Shown: positions 32,523 to 41,577 of the stretch, in pieces
Position numbering within the stretch: the first letter of the stretch is position 1
Layout of the letters: every line of letters begins with the position of its first letter
Assembly: GCA_946558695.1 (NCBI GenBank)
Contig: CAMNTQ010000020.1
Span: 1 to 56,379, forward strand
Source: an uncultured Lachnospiraceae bacterium
GTDB lineage: Bacteria; Bacillota; Clostridia; Lachnospirales; Lachnospiraceae
Length of the DNA stretch: 56,379 nt
Reading direction: 5' to 3'
The notes under the pieces: model-generated
What the model was told of the DNA's origin: nothing
Databases searched by the model: none
What the model saw: the letters and a program-made list of their open reading frames with translations, nothing else
Program-made: the position numbers and the translations under genes

Positions 32523-34001
32523 CTATTTTTTATCATTTTTTTTGCGTTCTGTTGTATCTTTTAAACTATCTACTTCGCTGCCTTTTAAAATTATTTTTTC
32601 AAATTCTTCTTTGTCAAATATCATCCTGCTGTAATTCTTTCCGAATAACAGAATTCTGTCGGCAAGCGCGACTCCCTCCATCATATCCAATGTGATAATA
32701 ACAACCGCTATTCCGGCTGACAGATATCTTTTCAGGAATTTATTCGTATACTGCTGAGTTTTCACATCTACATTGCGATATGGGAACATGCAAAAGATAA
32801 TCTTTGGATTCTGCAGCTGAATCTTGTTATAAATTAATTCATATTTCTCTTTCAAGGATAAGTCCTTCACTTTACAGGTAATTTCTCTGCCTGTAAGTTC
32901 TCTGGCTATACTTTTTCTTTTATTTCTGCTCCACCAGAGCTGTCCGATTCTGTGATCCAGATTCAGACACAGATTGTCTTCATAGGACATCTGCGGAAAC
33001 AGCATAGTCTCCACAGGATTTTCCAAAATAACCGCTATATCCCTTCTTGCATTCCTCCGTCCTTTATTTTCCCACCAAATCCGCCCTTTCCGGGGTTTCT
33101 CTCCCGACAATACCGCAATAAAATCCTTCCAGTCAAAATTGTTGTAATCATGCACCAGCAGGCATTCGCCCTTTTCTACATCAAAAGACATGTTCTGTAT
33201 ACTGTTAAACCATACATTTTCACAGCGGAAAATCTTCTGTCCTTCTTCCCTTGCGCCAGACTCAGTTTCTTCTAATAACTGGTATGGGAAAAAATAATGT
33301 TTTTCCAGATTATCTTTGATTTTACCATGTTCTAATACTTTTATAATTCTCCCGTGAGACATCAGAGAAACTCTGTCACACAGCCTAGACAGTTCTTCTG
33401 TCCGCGCACTGATATAGATAAAAGAAAGACCTCTGTCCGCATAATACTGCACTACTGTTTTTAGCTTCTCTATGTCCTCCGGATGAAGAGAGGAACCAAT
33501 ATCTCTTAGAATAACTATATCTGCTTTTCCCACATCCGCCTTTATAATCTCAAGAATATACTTTTCAAATATAGTCAGTTCTTTCACCCTTTTCTTCGTA
33601 TTAATTTTCATACCCACTTCCAGAAACAGCCGCTTTAACTGTTTCTGGATAATGGAATCATTAATAAAAAAACCTCTGTAGCCTTCCCGTATTAAAAAGA
33701 CATTATCCGATGCCGGAAGACCTTGTATCAGATTTTCATCTTTTAAGATGGAGTACACATTATTTTTAGCCCTCGGACGAACCTCGTAAGTATTTACTAA
33801 TTTCTCACGTATATAGACACGCCCATACAATAGTTGTCTATTATTTACAACGCAATCAATGAATTCGTCCAGTCCATAAGAATCCAACGGCACAAGTCCC
33901 ATGACCTCGCCTTCAAACATCTGGAAATTAAAGTTATTTAAAAGTTCCCTGCCTTGGCCAATGCAGGTTACCCGTTCCATTCTCAAAACTTCCCGTCTCA
34001 C
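32523..34001 (-). CDS. catalytically degenerate RbsA-like tandem ABC domain protein (pseudo-ATPase)
   Basis: 492 aa, no membrane segment. It aligns along its whole length with sugar ABC ATPases of the RbsA class, but the motifs are gone in both halves. In half 1 the Walker A position reads PLDSYGLDEF and Walker B ILRDIGSS. In half 2 they read HDYNNFDWKDF and IIFCMFPYRNVD, and the LSGGNQQ signature position reads LSLKEKYEL. Helical and H-loop-side segments (FIYISARTEELSRLCDRVSLMSHGRI; VVIITLDMMEGVALADRILL) are kept, so the fold is probably intact without ATP hydrolysis. GTG start at 34001, one base after the kinase stop. Operon with a histidine kinase and AraC-type regulator suggests a signalling adaptor that may touch the cognate permease. 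Confidence 0.8.
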   Translation of the reverse strand: MRREVLRMERVTCIGQGRELLNNFNFQMFEGEVMGLVPLDSYGLDEFIDCVVNNRQLLYGRVYIREKLVNTYEVRPRAKNNVYSILKDENLIQGLPASDNVFLIREGYRGFFINDSIIQKQLKRLFLEVGMKINTKKRVKELTIFEKYILEIIKADVGKADIVILRDIGSSLHPEDIEKLKTVVQYYADRGLSFIYISARTEELSRLCDRVSLMSHGRIIKVLEHGKIKDNLEKHYFFPYQLLEETESGAREEGQKIFRCENVWFNSIQNMSFDVEKGECLLVHDYNNFDWKDFIAVLSGEKPRKGRIWWENKGRRNARRDIAVILENPVETMLFPQMSYEDNLCLNLDHRIGQLWWSRNKRKSIARELTGREITCKVKDLSLKEKYELIYNKIQLQNPKIIFCMFPYRNVDVKTQQYTNKFLKRYLSAGIAVVIITLDMMEGVALADRILLFGKNYSRMIFDKEEFEKIILKGSEVDSLKDTTERKKNDKK

Positions 34002-34002
34002 A

Positions 34003-35034
34003 CTACTCCTTTATCCTCTTCAACTGCCTTTCACTAGTAATCAGCGGCAGGGAAATCACTGTATCCGTTCCTACGCCCGGCGTACTATAGACTGTCATTC
34101 CATATTCTTCGCCAAACAGCAAATGTATACGGTTATTTACATTTGTAATGGCTATTCCGCCCTTGACCTTCGACAATTGAATACTCTCAAATACCGGCTG
34201 ATTCAGTTGGTGGTTCATTCTCTCCAACACCTCCGGCTGCATTCCCACGCCATCGTCATTAATCTCAATGATCAGCCGCTTTTCCGTACATTTCAATACA
34301 ATTCGGATCGTGCCGCTCCCTAATTTCCTCTCAATACCATGGATAATGCTATTCTCCACAACTGGCTGCAACGTTAATTTGGGGAGCAGGCATCTAAGAA
34401 GAAACTCGTCTTCTTTGTCATATTCTATCTCTAAATCCACCCTGTCCTCAAATCTGTGCTTTTGTATCAGAAAATATACCTTTGCGTTTTCAAGTTCCTC
34501 CTCCAAAGTTACCATATTTTCCACTTTACTGATGGTATAGCGGAAAAATGTAGCCAAAGCTTCCGTCATCTCGGCAACCGTATCATTCCCCTCCAGCATA
34601 GCCTCACTTCGGATGCTGTCCAGGGTATTATATAAAAAATGGGGATTAATCTGATTCTGCAAAGCCAGATATTGGGCCTGTCTTTTATTCGCGTTCAATA
34701 ACTGGTCTGATTCTATCAGACGAACAAGGATCTTTATAAGCTCCTCCATTCCCGGAGACATAATACAGTTCTCCTCCTTTATCCCCGTACTTGTATATCC
34801 CATCAGAAACAGATTCAGATTCTTATCTATTCTCTGGTACGGCTTATAAACAGCAAAATACGAAAAAGCAAAACAGGCGAAAAACACGCCGGTCCATGCT
34901 CCGGCGGCTTCCAAATATCTTCTTGTCTTAACCACATAAATCCAGATACCCAGAATACCTAAAAACCAGAATCCCAAAACAGCCGTATAAAGTATCTGTA
35001 TTCTATAGCTCAGATAACGCCACCTTTTTTCCAT
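34003..35034 (-). CDS. LytS/YesM-type sensor histidine kinase without extracellular sensor domain
   Basis: 343 aa. Two membrane segments (about 13-36 and 44-65) are separated by only a few residues, followed by a cytoplasmic linker with no recognisable HAMP or PAS domain, then the His_kinase box ALQNQINPHFLYNTLDSIR (phospho-His about 151) and an ATPase domain with QPVVENSIIHGIE and NDDGVGM. YesM kinases normally carry a ~250-residue extracellular domain, absent here. It therefore likely takes its signal through a partner protein. Lies 12 nt after the response regulator and 1 nt before the pseudo-ATPase. Confidence 0.88.
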   Translation of the reverse strand: MEKRWRYLSYRIQILYTAVLGFWFLGILGIWIYVVKTRRYLEAAGAWTGVFFACFAFSYFAVYKPYQRIDKNLNLFLMGYTSTGIKEENCIMSPGMEELIKILVRLIESDQLLNANKRQAQYLALQNQINPHFLYNTLDSIRSEAMLEGNDTVAEMTEALATFFRYTISKVENMVTLEEELENAKVYFLIQKHRFEDRVDLEIEYDKEDEFLLRCLLPKLTLQPVVENSIIHGIERKLGSGTIRIVLKCTEKRLIIEINDDGVGMQPEVLERMNHQLNQPVFESIQLSKVKGGIAITNVNNRIHLLFGEEYGMTVYSTPGVGTDTVISLPLITSERQLKRIKE

Positions 35035-35046
35035 CCATATTACTTC

Positions 35047-36636
35047 CTATCCATATAGTTTTCTGTACTCTCCGGGCTTTATACCCGTGTACTTTTTAAA
35101 TGTCGCATTAAAATGTTTCAGATCTGAGTATCCCACTTTATTACAAATATCTTTGATATTTGCATTGGTTCCTTTTAGAAGCTCCTTTGCTTTCTCCATC
35201 CTCAACTGTACCAAATACTCTGAGAAGCCAATTCCCATCTCCTTTTTGATCAGGCTGCTGAAATATCCCGGACTAAATCCCACGATTCCGGCAATCTCAT
35301 CTAAGCTGATTCCCTCCATATAATGATTCTGCATATATTGTCTTGCTATCCGTATAGGACGTCTCCCATCCTCCTTCTGCATCCGCAGATTTCTCCGGGT
35401 TATTTTATTCAGGCAGTCTTTCAGCACACCAAATAACTCATCAAGATCCTGACACAGCTCACACCTTTCAGAAAATCCCATGATCTCCTCATTTTCATTC
35501 CCACTTTTTGTCATAGCATGCATCCCTACAGATGCAATGATATTGATATAATCTCTTCCTAAAATGTCGTTTTCTCTGCCAAGCGCAGCTTCTAGTTTTT
35601 TTATGCATTCATCAATCAGCTGCTCATCGCACAAATCAATCGCTTTATCAAATTCATTATTAAACCGGGCAATTAACAAAGACCAATCCCTCTCTCCTTC
35701 TTGCTCCGGTCTCTCAAGAAGCTTTTCGCAGCCCTCTACAATCGCTTCCTTTAGGCTCTCCAGTGCACTCTCAAGAGAATCCCACAAGTTTACCGGCGAC
35801 TTCACCTTTTTTCCCAAAGCCGCCGAAAACGTCATCTTCCACATTTCGAATCTTTTTGCAGATAACTTATTGATAATGACGCGAACTGCCTTTCTGAATT
35901 CCTGTTCCCTGTCTTCTTTGTAGTTACAGAGTACATAACATTTGTTCTCTTCCATGCAGATTTCATAATCGCTGCATAGATCAGAAAGCTCTCTGTGTAT
36001 CGTTGCCTCAAATCCATCCAACGTTTTCTGAAGCGCCTTTTTATCATACTTCCTCATACCATACAGCAGGCAAAGTACCAAAAACTGAAAATATCCCGAT
36101 TCAAAATGATAATAATACTGCTCATTTACACTCTCTATCTCTGAGTTCTGTCCAAAAGAAACAGACATCGGAAGGTCAAAGATCAGATCATGCCTTCTTT
36201 TCATGTTCTCATCTTCTATATATTCATACAGTTTCTTTCCTGCAGCAGCCCGTTTCCGCTTTTTTTCAATATTCTTCCTTGCTTGCCAAAGCGCTTCCTC
36301 CAACTCCGTTTTTTTAATCGGCTTCAGGAGATAGTCGCTGACTCCATGGGTAATCGCTGCTTTCGCATATGCAAAATCCGCATAGCCGCTCACAATAATC
36401 ACTTCTAAAGACAGATTCAGCTCACGCCCTTTTCCTATCACTTCGATTCCATCACAGCCCGGCATACGGATATCCACGATCAAAATATCCGGCTTCTTTT
36501 CTTCCAATGCCTTAATCGCATCCGGTCCGTTATGGGCAAAGCCTATAATCTCCATCCCCATACTATCCCAGTCGCAAAGCATTGCTATCAATCTGCATAG
36601 CTTCTTTTCATCATCCGCCACTAAAACTTTAATCAT
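35047..36636 (-). CDS. YesN-type response regulator, AraC DNA-binding domain
   Basis: 529 aa. Receiver domain (1-120): acidic pocket VADDE, phospho-Asp in LIVDIRMPG (about 55), Ser in IIVSGYAD and Lys in LLKPIK. A middle region (130-410) has no recognised fold. The C-terminal AraC domain (about 425-529) has two helix-turn-helices (SLDEIAGIVGFSPGYFSSLI; IKDICNKVGYSDLKHFNATF). It likely activates the rbs-like/dha operon via the repeats at 32398-32426. First gene of the signalling operon; 54 nt after the aconitase X small-subunit gene, so read-through from there is possible. Confidence 0.9.
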   Translation of the reverse strand: MIKVLVADDEKKLCRLIAMLCDWDSMGMEIIGFAHNGPDAIKALEEKKPDILIVDIRMPGCDGIEVIGKGRELNLSLEVIIVSGYADFAYAKAAITHGVSDYLLKPIKKTELEEALWQARKNIEKKRKRAAAGKKLYEYIEDENMKRRHDLIFDLPMSVSFGQNSEIESVNEQYYYHFESGYFQFLVLCLLYGMRKYDKKALQKTLDGFEATIHRELSDLCSDYEICMEENKCYVLCNYKEDREQEFRKAVRVIINKLSAKRFEMWKMTFSAALGKKVKSPVNLWDSLESALESLKEAIVEGCEKLLERPEQEGERDWSLLIARFNNEFDKAIDLCDEQLIDECIKKLEAALGRENDILGRDYINIIASVGMHAMTKSGNENEEIMGFSERCELCQDLDELFGVLKDCLNKITRRNLRMQKEDGRRPIRIARQYMQNHYMEGISLDEIAGIVGFSPGYFSSLIKKEMGIGFSEYLVQLRMEKAKELLKGTNANIKDICNKVGYSDLKHFNATFKKYTGIKPGEYRKLYG

Positions 36637-36690
36637 TTATATATTCCACCTCTTCAAAGCCATCTCTGTCTATGCCGATTACAATAACCA

Positions 36691-37101
36691 TTATTGTACT
36701 ACAATTGCATCTTCCGCAAACTGAATGCGGCAGTTTTCAGGGATGGATCTAAAAGTTTCTTCTGAGACAGTCCGCATGGCAATCCCGCGCTTATACATCT
36801 TTTCCCCAATAATCGGTCCCAGCGCCAACACAGGCTCCGCCTCTATACATAAAATACCCGCCGGATTGGTCCCCTGACGAATCATCTCCAGCATGACGCC
36901 GGAACTGGAGCAAGAGCCGCGGTCATACGGGACACATAGTATCTTGCCCTTAAGATTCTGTCCATTTAAGCTATGATGGACATCCTGTATCATTCCGGTT
37001 GAAGCATTCACTCCGCCCCAGAAGCTAAGAGATGTGTCCGACACAAGGGCCTCCGCATCCGCACACCCTTCTACAACAACTGTATATTCTGTAATTCTCA
37101 T
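36691..37101 (-). CDS. aconitase X small (swivel, DUF126) subunit
   Basis: 136 aa. The swivel domain has the loop YDRGSCSSSGVML (about residue 68), with the Ser-rich motif expected to reach into the active site, and ILCIEAEPVLALGPIIG. It overlaps the large-subunit gene by 4 nt (ATGA), showing tight translational coupling. It acts with the large subunit as one dehydratase. Confidence 0.85.
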   Translation of the reverse strand: MRITEYTVVVEGCADAEALVSDTSLSFWGGVNASTGMIQDVHHSLNGQNLKGKILCVPYDRGSCSSSGVMLEMIRQGTNPAGILCIEAEPVLALGPIIGEKMYKRGIAMRTVSEETFRSIPENCRIQFAEDAIVVQ

Positions 37102-38369
37102 CTTCTCACCTCCCCAGAATATCTGCCCTCAACTGCTGCCCTCACACATCCGGCCGTGCCTGCCATATGAATCTTTACTCCGTTAATGGCTGGCGTATAT
37201 TGTGCTGCTTTTCCCGAATTCGTCACGAAATTCTGGCCTTCCCACCTTCTGTCCCCTTCATCCATCTCCATCAGACAGGTATCTTTTGTAATAACTACTC
37301 CGGCCTCTTCAAGAATCTGCGCATCCCCGGAGCGGACAGCAAGATTATACTGCGTCTCACAGGTCATGATCCAGAACTGTGTACCCTCGCAGACCTTCTT
37401 TCCCCTCATTAATCCGGCAACTTCCGCAATCTCATTCGCGGAAAGATGAGGGCATCCCATCAGAACCATATCCACCTTATCATCAGAAGCTGTATTAAGC
37501 CGTTTTTCCATAGCCTCCAAATCCGCAGGAGTGACAATATGTACTGCATAATCCGAAGTCTCTTGAAACGCCGCCTCTATAGTCGGCGCCTCTGGGGTCA
37601 GACCTACGGCATGGAACAGCGCCACCGCCCCTCCTGACGCAGCCGCTGCAGACAATGCCTTAAAATCATCCGGCATCGTACGCTTCGGCAGTCCTTCAAT
37701 CACCGGAACTTTGTTCACAACGATTTCTCCGATATAGTACCCCAGAATTGCAAAATCCACACTGTCCCGAAACCATGTATCGTCAAATCCCTCCAACCGG
37801 AAAAGCACATCGCCTTTTCTATTCTCATCCAGATATCTGCCATAAGCAGGAACCCTTCCTGTAACCGCACAGCAGACATCTACCATGTCAGGAAGACGCT
37901 CTGCTCTTGCTCCCAGCACAGAATTTACAAAGTTTACGGCATTTGATTCTGACCAGCTTACAATCTCTCCGAAACAAGGCGCATTCGTGCTCTGATACGG
38001 GGCGCAGGTCCATGTGGGAATTACCCCCATCTTCAGATAAGCATCCTCCAGACGTTTGCTCTTAAGCGCAAACTCTTCAGACGCTCCCAAAACTCTCCAA
38101 TTTTTAATGTCTCGGGAAAGAGGATTGATGGTAGTCGGGACTGCACATTTTGCTCCGTTATCCGCCAGATATTCTATAAATTCTGTACCGGCATCCCAAA
38201 TTGTCGTGTAGGCGGCGGCATCAATATGCGCTCTTTTTACCGGGAGCAGCCTGCCGGCTCCATATAACTCACCCATCTTAACCAGCACCTCCATCGCCAT
38301 GCGGATTCCTTTCCCATGCTTCCCTTCCAGCATCTCCTGTTCATATACTGTTAAAAACACCTGTTTCAC
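37098..38369 (-). CDS. aconitase X large (catalytic, DUF521) subunit
   Basis: 423 aa, cytoplasmic Fe-S hydro-lyase. Seen: AYTTIWDAGTEFIEYLAD, VPTTINPLSRD, YLKMGVIPTWTCAPYQST, MGCPHLSANEI and GTAGCVRAA; the cysteines in the last three are candidates for cluster ligands. Characterised members are cis-3-hydroxy-L-proline dehydratase in bacteria and phosphomevalonate dehydratase in archaea. No proline racemase, hydroxyproline or mevalonate gene is nearby; the setting is sugar catabolism, so the substrate may be a sugar-derived hydroxy acid. It has its own promoter downstream of an AraC regulator. Confidence 0.85.
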   Translation of the reverse strand: MKQVFLTVYEQEMLEGKHGKGIRMAMEVLVKMGELYGAGRLLPVKRAHIDAAAYTTIWDAGTEFIEYLADNGAKCAVPTTINPLSRDIKNWRVLGASEEFALKSKRLEDAYLKMGVIPTWTCAPYQSTNAPCFGEIVSWSESNAVNFVNSVLGARAERLPDMVDVCCAVTGRVPAYGRYLDENRKGDVLFRLEGFDDTWFRDSVDFAILGYYIGEIVVNKVPVIEGLPKRTMPDDFKALSAAAASGGAVALFHAVGLTPEAPTIEAAFQETSDYAVHIVTPADLEAMEKRLNTASDDKVDMVLMGCPHLSANEIAEVAGLMRGKKVCEGTQFWIMTCETQYNLAVRSGDAQILEEAGVVITKDTCLMEMDEGDRRWEGQNFVTNSGKAAQYTPAINGVKIHMAGTAGCVRAAVEGRYSGEVRR

Positions 38370-38427
38370 CTCCGTATTTGATTTGGCACATCATGACATA
38401 TATGGCCGAGTGATTCTTTCTGTAATG

Positions 38428-38456
38428 ATTATATCATTATCATTTCCTATTGAGAA
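38428..38456 (-). promoter_or_regulatory. promoter of the aconitase X genes
   Basis: Minus-strand -35 TTCTCA (38451-38456) and consensus -10 TATAAT (38428-38433) with 17-bp spacing, about 58 nt before the large-subunit ATG. Confidence 0.6.
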
Positions 38457-38502
38457 GTATTTATTGAACCTCCGGATACAGAATCAAATTTTATGGAATA
38501 TT

Positions 38503-39387
38503 CTATTTTTTCCGATGAAGCACCCGATATTCTCCGGGCGATATCCCTTCATATTTCTGAAATAACTTATAAAAAGACCTTACAGAAAAGAAACCAACTT
38601 TTTCTGCAATCGTTTCAAGGGAATCATCCGTCTCACACAGATAATTTTTCGCATACGCAATTCTCAGCAGATTCGTGTTTTTTATGAACGTAATTCCAAA
38701 CATACTGGTATACGACCGGTTAATATGTCTCGGTGAAACATTAAGCTGTCTGGCAACCTTTTCAATTGATATTTCTTCTGCATAATGTGCATGAATATAC
38801 ATAGAAGCGGCCATTGCCAAATTTTCCGTTCCTGATAGTTCCGCGTCTTTTGCTTTTGTATTTGAAATATGTCTGAGTGTTTTTAAAAAGAAGCGGTAAC
38901 AGCAGTTAACAACCGCTGTATTCCATCCGATCTCCCTCTCTTCCAATTCTTCATACAAAGAATCCAGAATATTGCCGGCATAAAACTCGTCAGAAATACA
39001 GTATCCCTTCCCTGTGCATGATCGAATTGCGTTCATTAAGTCCTGATATTCTAACGGACCGTCAGGACCTTTGTATAACTCTCTCTTGTTCGGAGCTATA
39101 TCAAAAATAATCGTAAAATACCTTTTCGGCTTATCCGGATTATAAATTACATGGTGCGAAATATTACGATTCAAAAACAAAACTCCGTCCTTTGAGACGG
39201 TTTCTTTAATGCCTGCAATATTGATATGAATTTCCCCTTCCAGCACATAATAGATTTGAAATGGGTAATGGTAATGGGGAAATTCTGCAATCCCTTCATT
39301 TAGTTCCTCTCCATAATACAGAACAAATTTGTATCCGGAAAAATTCAATTCTGTAATATTTTTCAAATAATTTCTCTTATCCTGCAT
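38503..39387 (-). CDS. AraC-family transcriptional regulator with cupin-type sensor
   Basis: About 294 aa. The N-terminal cupin-like domain (about 10-150) has EFPHYHYPFQIYYVLEGEI. The C-terminal AraC domain has two helix-turn-helices (SIEKVARQLNVSPRHINRSY; SLETIAEKVGFFSVRSFYKL). It lies between the locus 3 sugar operon and the aconitase X genes and could regulate both. The ATG at 39387 has GGAAAGAG upstream; a TTG 18 nt earlier overlaps it. Confidence 0.88.
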   Translation of the reverse strand: MQDKRNYLKNITELNFSGYKFVLYYGEELNEGIAEFPHYHYPFQIYYVLEGEIHINIAGIKETVSKDGVLFLNRNISHHVIYNPDKPKRYFTIIFDIAPNKRELYKGPDGPLEYQDLMNAIRSCTGKGYCISDEFYAGNILDSLYEELEEREIGWNTAVVNCCYRFFLKTLRHISNTKAKDAELSGTENLAMAASMYIHAHYAEEISIEKVARQLNVSPRHINRSYTSMFGITFIKNTNLLRIAYAKNYLCETDDSLETIAEKVGFFSVRSFYKLFQKYEGISPGEYRVLHRKK

Positions 39388-39414
39388 ATGCCCATCTCTT
39401 TCCAAAACACAATT

Positions 39415-39440
39415 AGGAAAGCACTATAAAGTACTTTCCT
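39415..39440 (-). terminator. hairpin between the GldA-like and AraC genes
   Basis: AGGAAAGCAC (39415-39424) and GTACTTTCCT (39431-39440) form a stem with one mismatch and a 6-nt loop. The T-run is weak on the minus strand (AATTGTGTTTT), so partial termination is the likeliest role. Confidence 0.45.
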
Positions 39441-39460
39441 GTAAACTGTATTTTTAAATT

Positions 39461-40570
39461 CTATAATAAACTGCCTCCGTCATGATACAAATGACCGATC
39501 GCATCCGCAGTTTTGTATGCGCCCATTATCATTTCATAAGTTACCGGAAACGGATGGTGATGAATAAACGATTCTTTTAATACTGCATTTGTCATGATAT
39601 CATATTCCTCGTCAGTCAAATCCGGCAAATGCATATCGTCAAATGTAATCGGAAGTCCCACGTCCCTGCAGAACCGGTATACTTCATCCAATTGTTCACC
39701 GGAAGCCCCCTGCATTACGAGCTGACAGCACGTGGAAAACGCAACCCCTTCGCCATGATAAACGTATTCTTCCCGGTCCGGCAAAGCTAATGTCCCAAAA
39801 TAGAAGCAATGGTCGGAGGCAGAGCCGTTATTCTCAAATCCCATACCGCTCATCAGAATATTTACTTCCGTGACCGCATTATACGCATCCGTCAGAATGT
39901 GCCGTTCAGCCGCGATCTTAGCCTGTCTCCCGTATTGAAGAAGCATGTCATAGGATAATTTCGCAACCGCAAGCGCCGTATGGGTGCCGACTCCGCCGAA
40001 ATGATTTTCAAAGTAATGATCCTGACACACAACGCCCCCCACGTAAGTAGACAGTGCATCTCCCATGCCGGATATATACAGCCTTGCCGGTCCTTTTAGT
40101 AGAATCTCTGTATCAGCCAATATTACGTCCGGACTGTGCGGATAATTTTTCACATCAACAACCGTTCCGTCAGGACCGTAAATCAAAGCCGCCGCACTCG
40201 TATAGGCATCTGTAGCCGCAATTGTCGGTATGATTACCTGAGGGATACTCCCCAGCTCATCTGCGACGACTTTTACAGTATCCGCGATTTTACCGCCTCC
40301 CACTCCGATGACTGCCTGTACCTCATTCTCTTTACCGATTTCTGTAATACTGTGAATTGCATCCCACGAACATTCCCCATCAAACTGATAAAAGATAACC
40401 TCTTTTTCTTTCAACACTTTGATAATCGTATCTTTCAAATCACGGAGACGGTTCTTGCTGGCCACACAGAGATATTTTTTCCCCATCCAGCCAATATGCT
40501 TCTGCAGATTTTTTATCTCGCCGTACCCCTGAATATAACGTCCGCAGCAGCCTAATATCTGCGTCATCAT
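39461..40570 (-). CDS. glycerol dehydrogenase-like (GldA family) dehydrogenase
   Basis: 369 aa. NAD-binding GVGGGKIADTVKVVAD (about residue 92), PTIAATDAYTSAAALIY, and metal-ligand candidates Asp in SGMGDALS, His in YHGEGVAFS and the HHHPF region fit the iron/zinc alcohol dehydrogenase superfamily, glycerol dehydrogenase branch. It probably oxidises a polyol or reduces a short ketose. Last gene before the hairpin at 39415. Confidence 0.85.
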   Translation of the reverse strand: MMTQILGCCGRYIQGYGEIKNLQKHIGWMGKKYLCVASKNRLRDLKDTIIKVLKEKEVIFYQFDGECSWDAIHSITEIGKENEVQAVIGVGGGKIADTVKVVADELGSIPQVIIPTIAATDAYTSAAALIYGPDGTVVDVKNYPHSPDVILADTEILLKGPARLYISGMGDALSTYVGGVVCQDHYFENHFGGVGTHTALAVAKLSYDMLLQYGRQAKIAAERHILTDAYNAVTEVNILMSGMGFENNGSASDHCFYFGTLALPDREEYVYHGEGVAFSTCCQLVMQGASGEQLDEVYRFCRDVGLPITFDDMHLPDLTDEEYDIMTNAVLKESFIHHHPFPVTYEMIMGAYKTADAIGHLYHDGGSLL

Positions 40571-40605
40571 ATGAAAACACCTGCCTTCCTTATTATACCC
40601 TTTTT

Positions 40606-41574
40606 TTATTTTTCTAACATCCTCTTCATTTCCTTTACAATTCCGTGACGATCCAGTCCGTAATAATGATAGATATCATCTACCGCACCTAAAACGGCAA
40701 ATTCATCCGGCATACCGATTCGCTTAAAGTTTCCTTTATATCCTGCTTCGCAGAGGATTTCCGCCACAGCGCCTCCAAGTCCGCCGTTGATAGAGTGATC
40801 TTCCACGGTAACTACATTTCCGGTTTTATCTGCAGCGCGGATAATCGCTTCTTTATCCAGCGGTTTTACTGTATGCATATCCAGAATCTCAATACTGAGT
40901 CCTAATTCCTCTTTTAACATTTTTGCTGCCATCAGGCACTCATACAGATTCGAACCGCATGAAATGATCGTTGCGTCTTTGCCTTCCAGAAGCTGGATCG
41001 CCTTGCCGATTTTCAGCTCATAATCTTCTGCGTACACATTCGGAGAACCAGCCCTGTCAATACGGATGATCATAGGTCCGTCATAATCCATAGAAGCCCG
41101 GATAAACTTTGCGCACTGATTCGCATCCGCCGGCACGCACACTGTAAGGTTCGGAATCGCACGGTAAAGAGCCAGATCCGCAATATCATTATGAGTAGGA
41201 CCGCCCCCTGCCGTAACTCCTGAATGAGTTCCGATCAATCTTACTTTTACATCGTTGTACGCAATATCCGTGTGAACTTGGTCTGCCGCGCGAAGCGGCA
41301 GGAAAGGTCCGAAAACCTGTGCAAACACAACATTGCCGGCAAGTGCAAGACCTGCGGAGGCTCCCACCTGATTGGGCTCCGCAATTCCCATATTAAAGCA
41401 GCGGTCCGGGAAATCCTTCACCAGTTGTCCGGCTTTTGTAGAAGGGGCGACATTGTCCGAAAAAGTAAAGACAAAATCAATGCCTTCCTGCGCCATTTTA
41501 TATAACTCTTCTCCATATGCTTCCTTTGCACTGGAAAGCATCATATCAAAATCGTAAGTTGTTTTTGCTGCCAT
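40606..41574 (-). CDS. transketolase C-terminal subunit
   Basis: 322 aa. It has the pyrimidine-binding domain (FNMGIAEPNQVGASAGLALAG) and the C-terminal regulatory domain (TVEDHSINGGLGGAVAE). It pairs with the N-terminal subunit encoded just upstream to make a two-chain transketolase that moves two-carbon ketol units. Two-subunit transketolases in sugar clusters often serve a dedicated sugar, separate from the housekeeping enzyme. Confidence 0.92.
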   Translation of the reverse strand: MAAKTTYDFDMMLSSAKEAYGEELYKMAQEGIDFVFTFSDNVAPSTKAGQLVKDFPDRCFNMGIAEPNQVGASAGLALAGNVVFAQVFGPFLPLRAADQVHTDIAYNDVKVRLIGTHSGVTAGGGPTHNDIADLALYRAIPNLTVCVPADANQCAKFIRASMDYDGPMIIRIDRAGSPNVYAEDYELKIGKAIQLLEGKDATIISCGSNLYECLMAAKMLKEELGLSIEILDMHTVKPLDKEAIIRAADKTGNVVTVEDHSINGGLGGAVAEILCEAGYKGNFKRIGMPDEFAVLGAVDDIYHYYGLDRHGIVKEMKRMLEK

Positions 41575-41577
41575 ACA

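Noticed and set aside
37098..38369. LarA lactate racemase candidate to complete the lar set
   Set aside because: The sequence has aconitase X motifs and a paired swivel subunit, not LarA His/Lys motifs.
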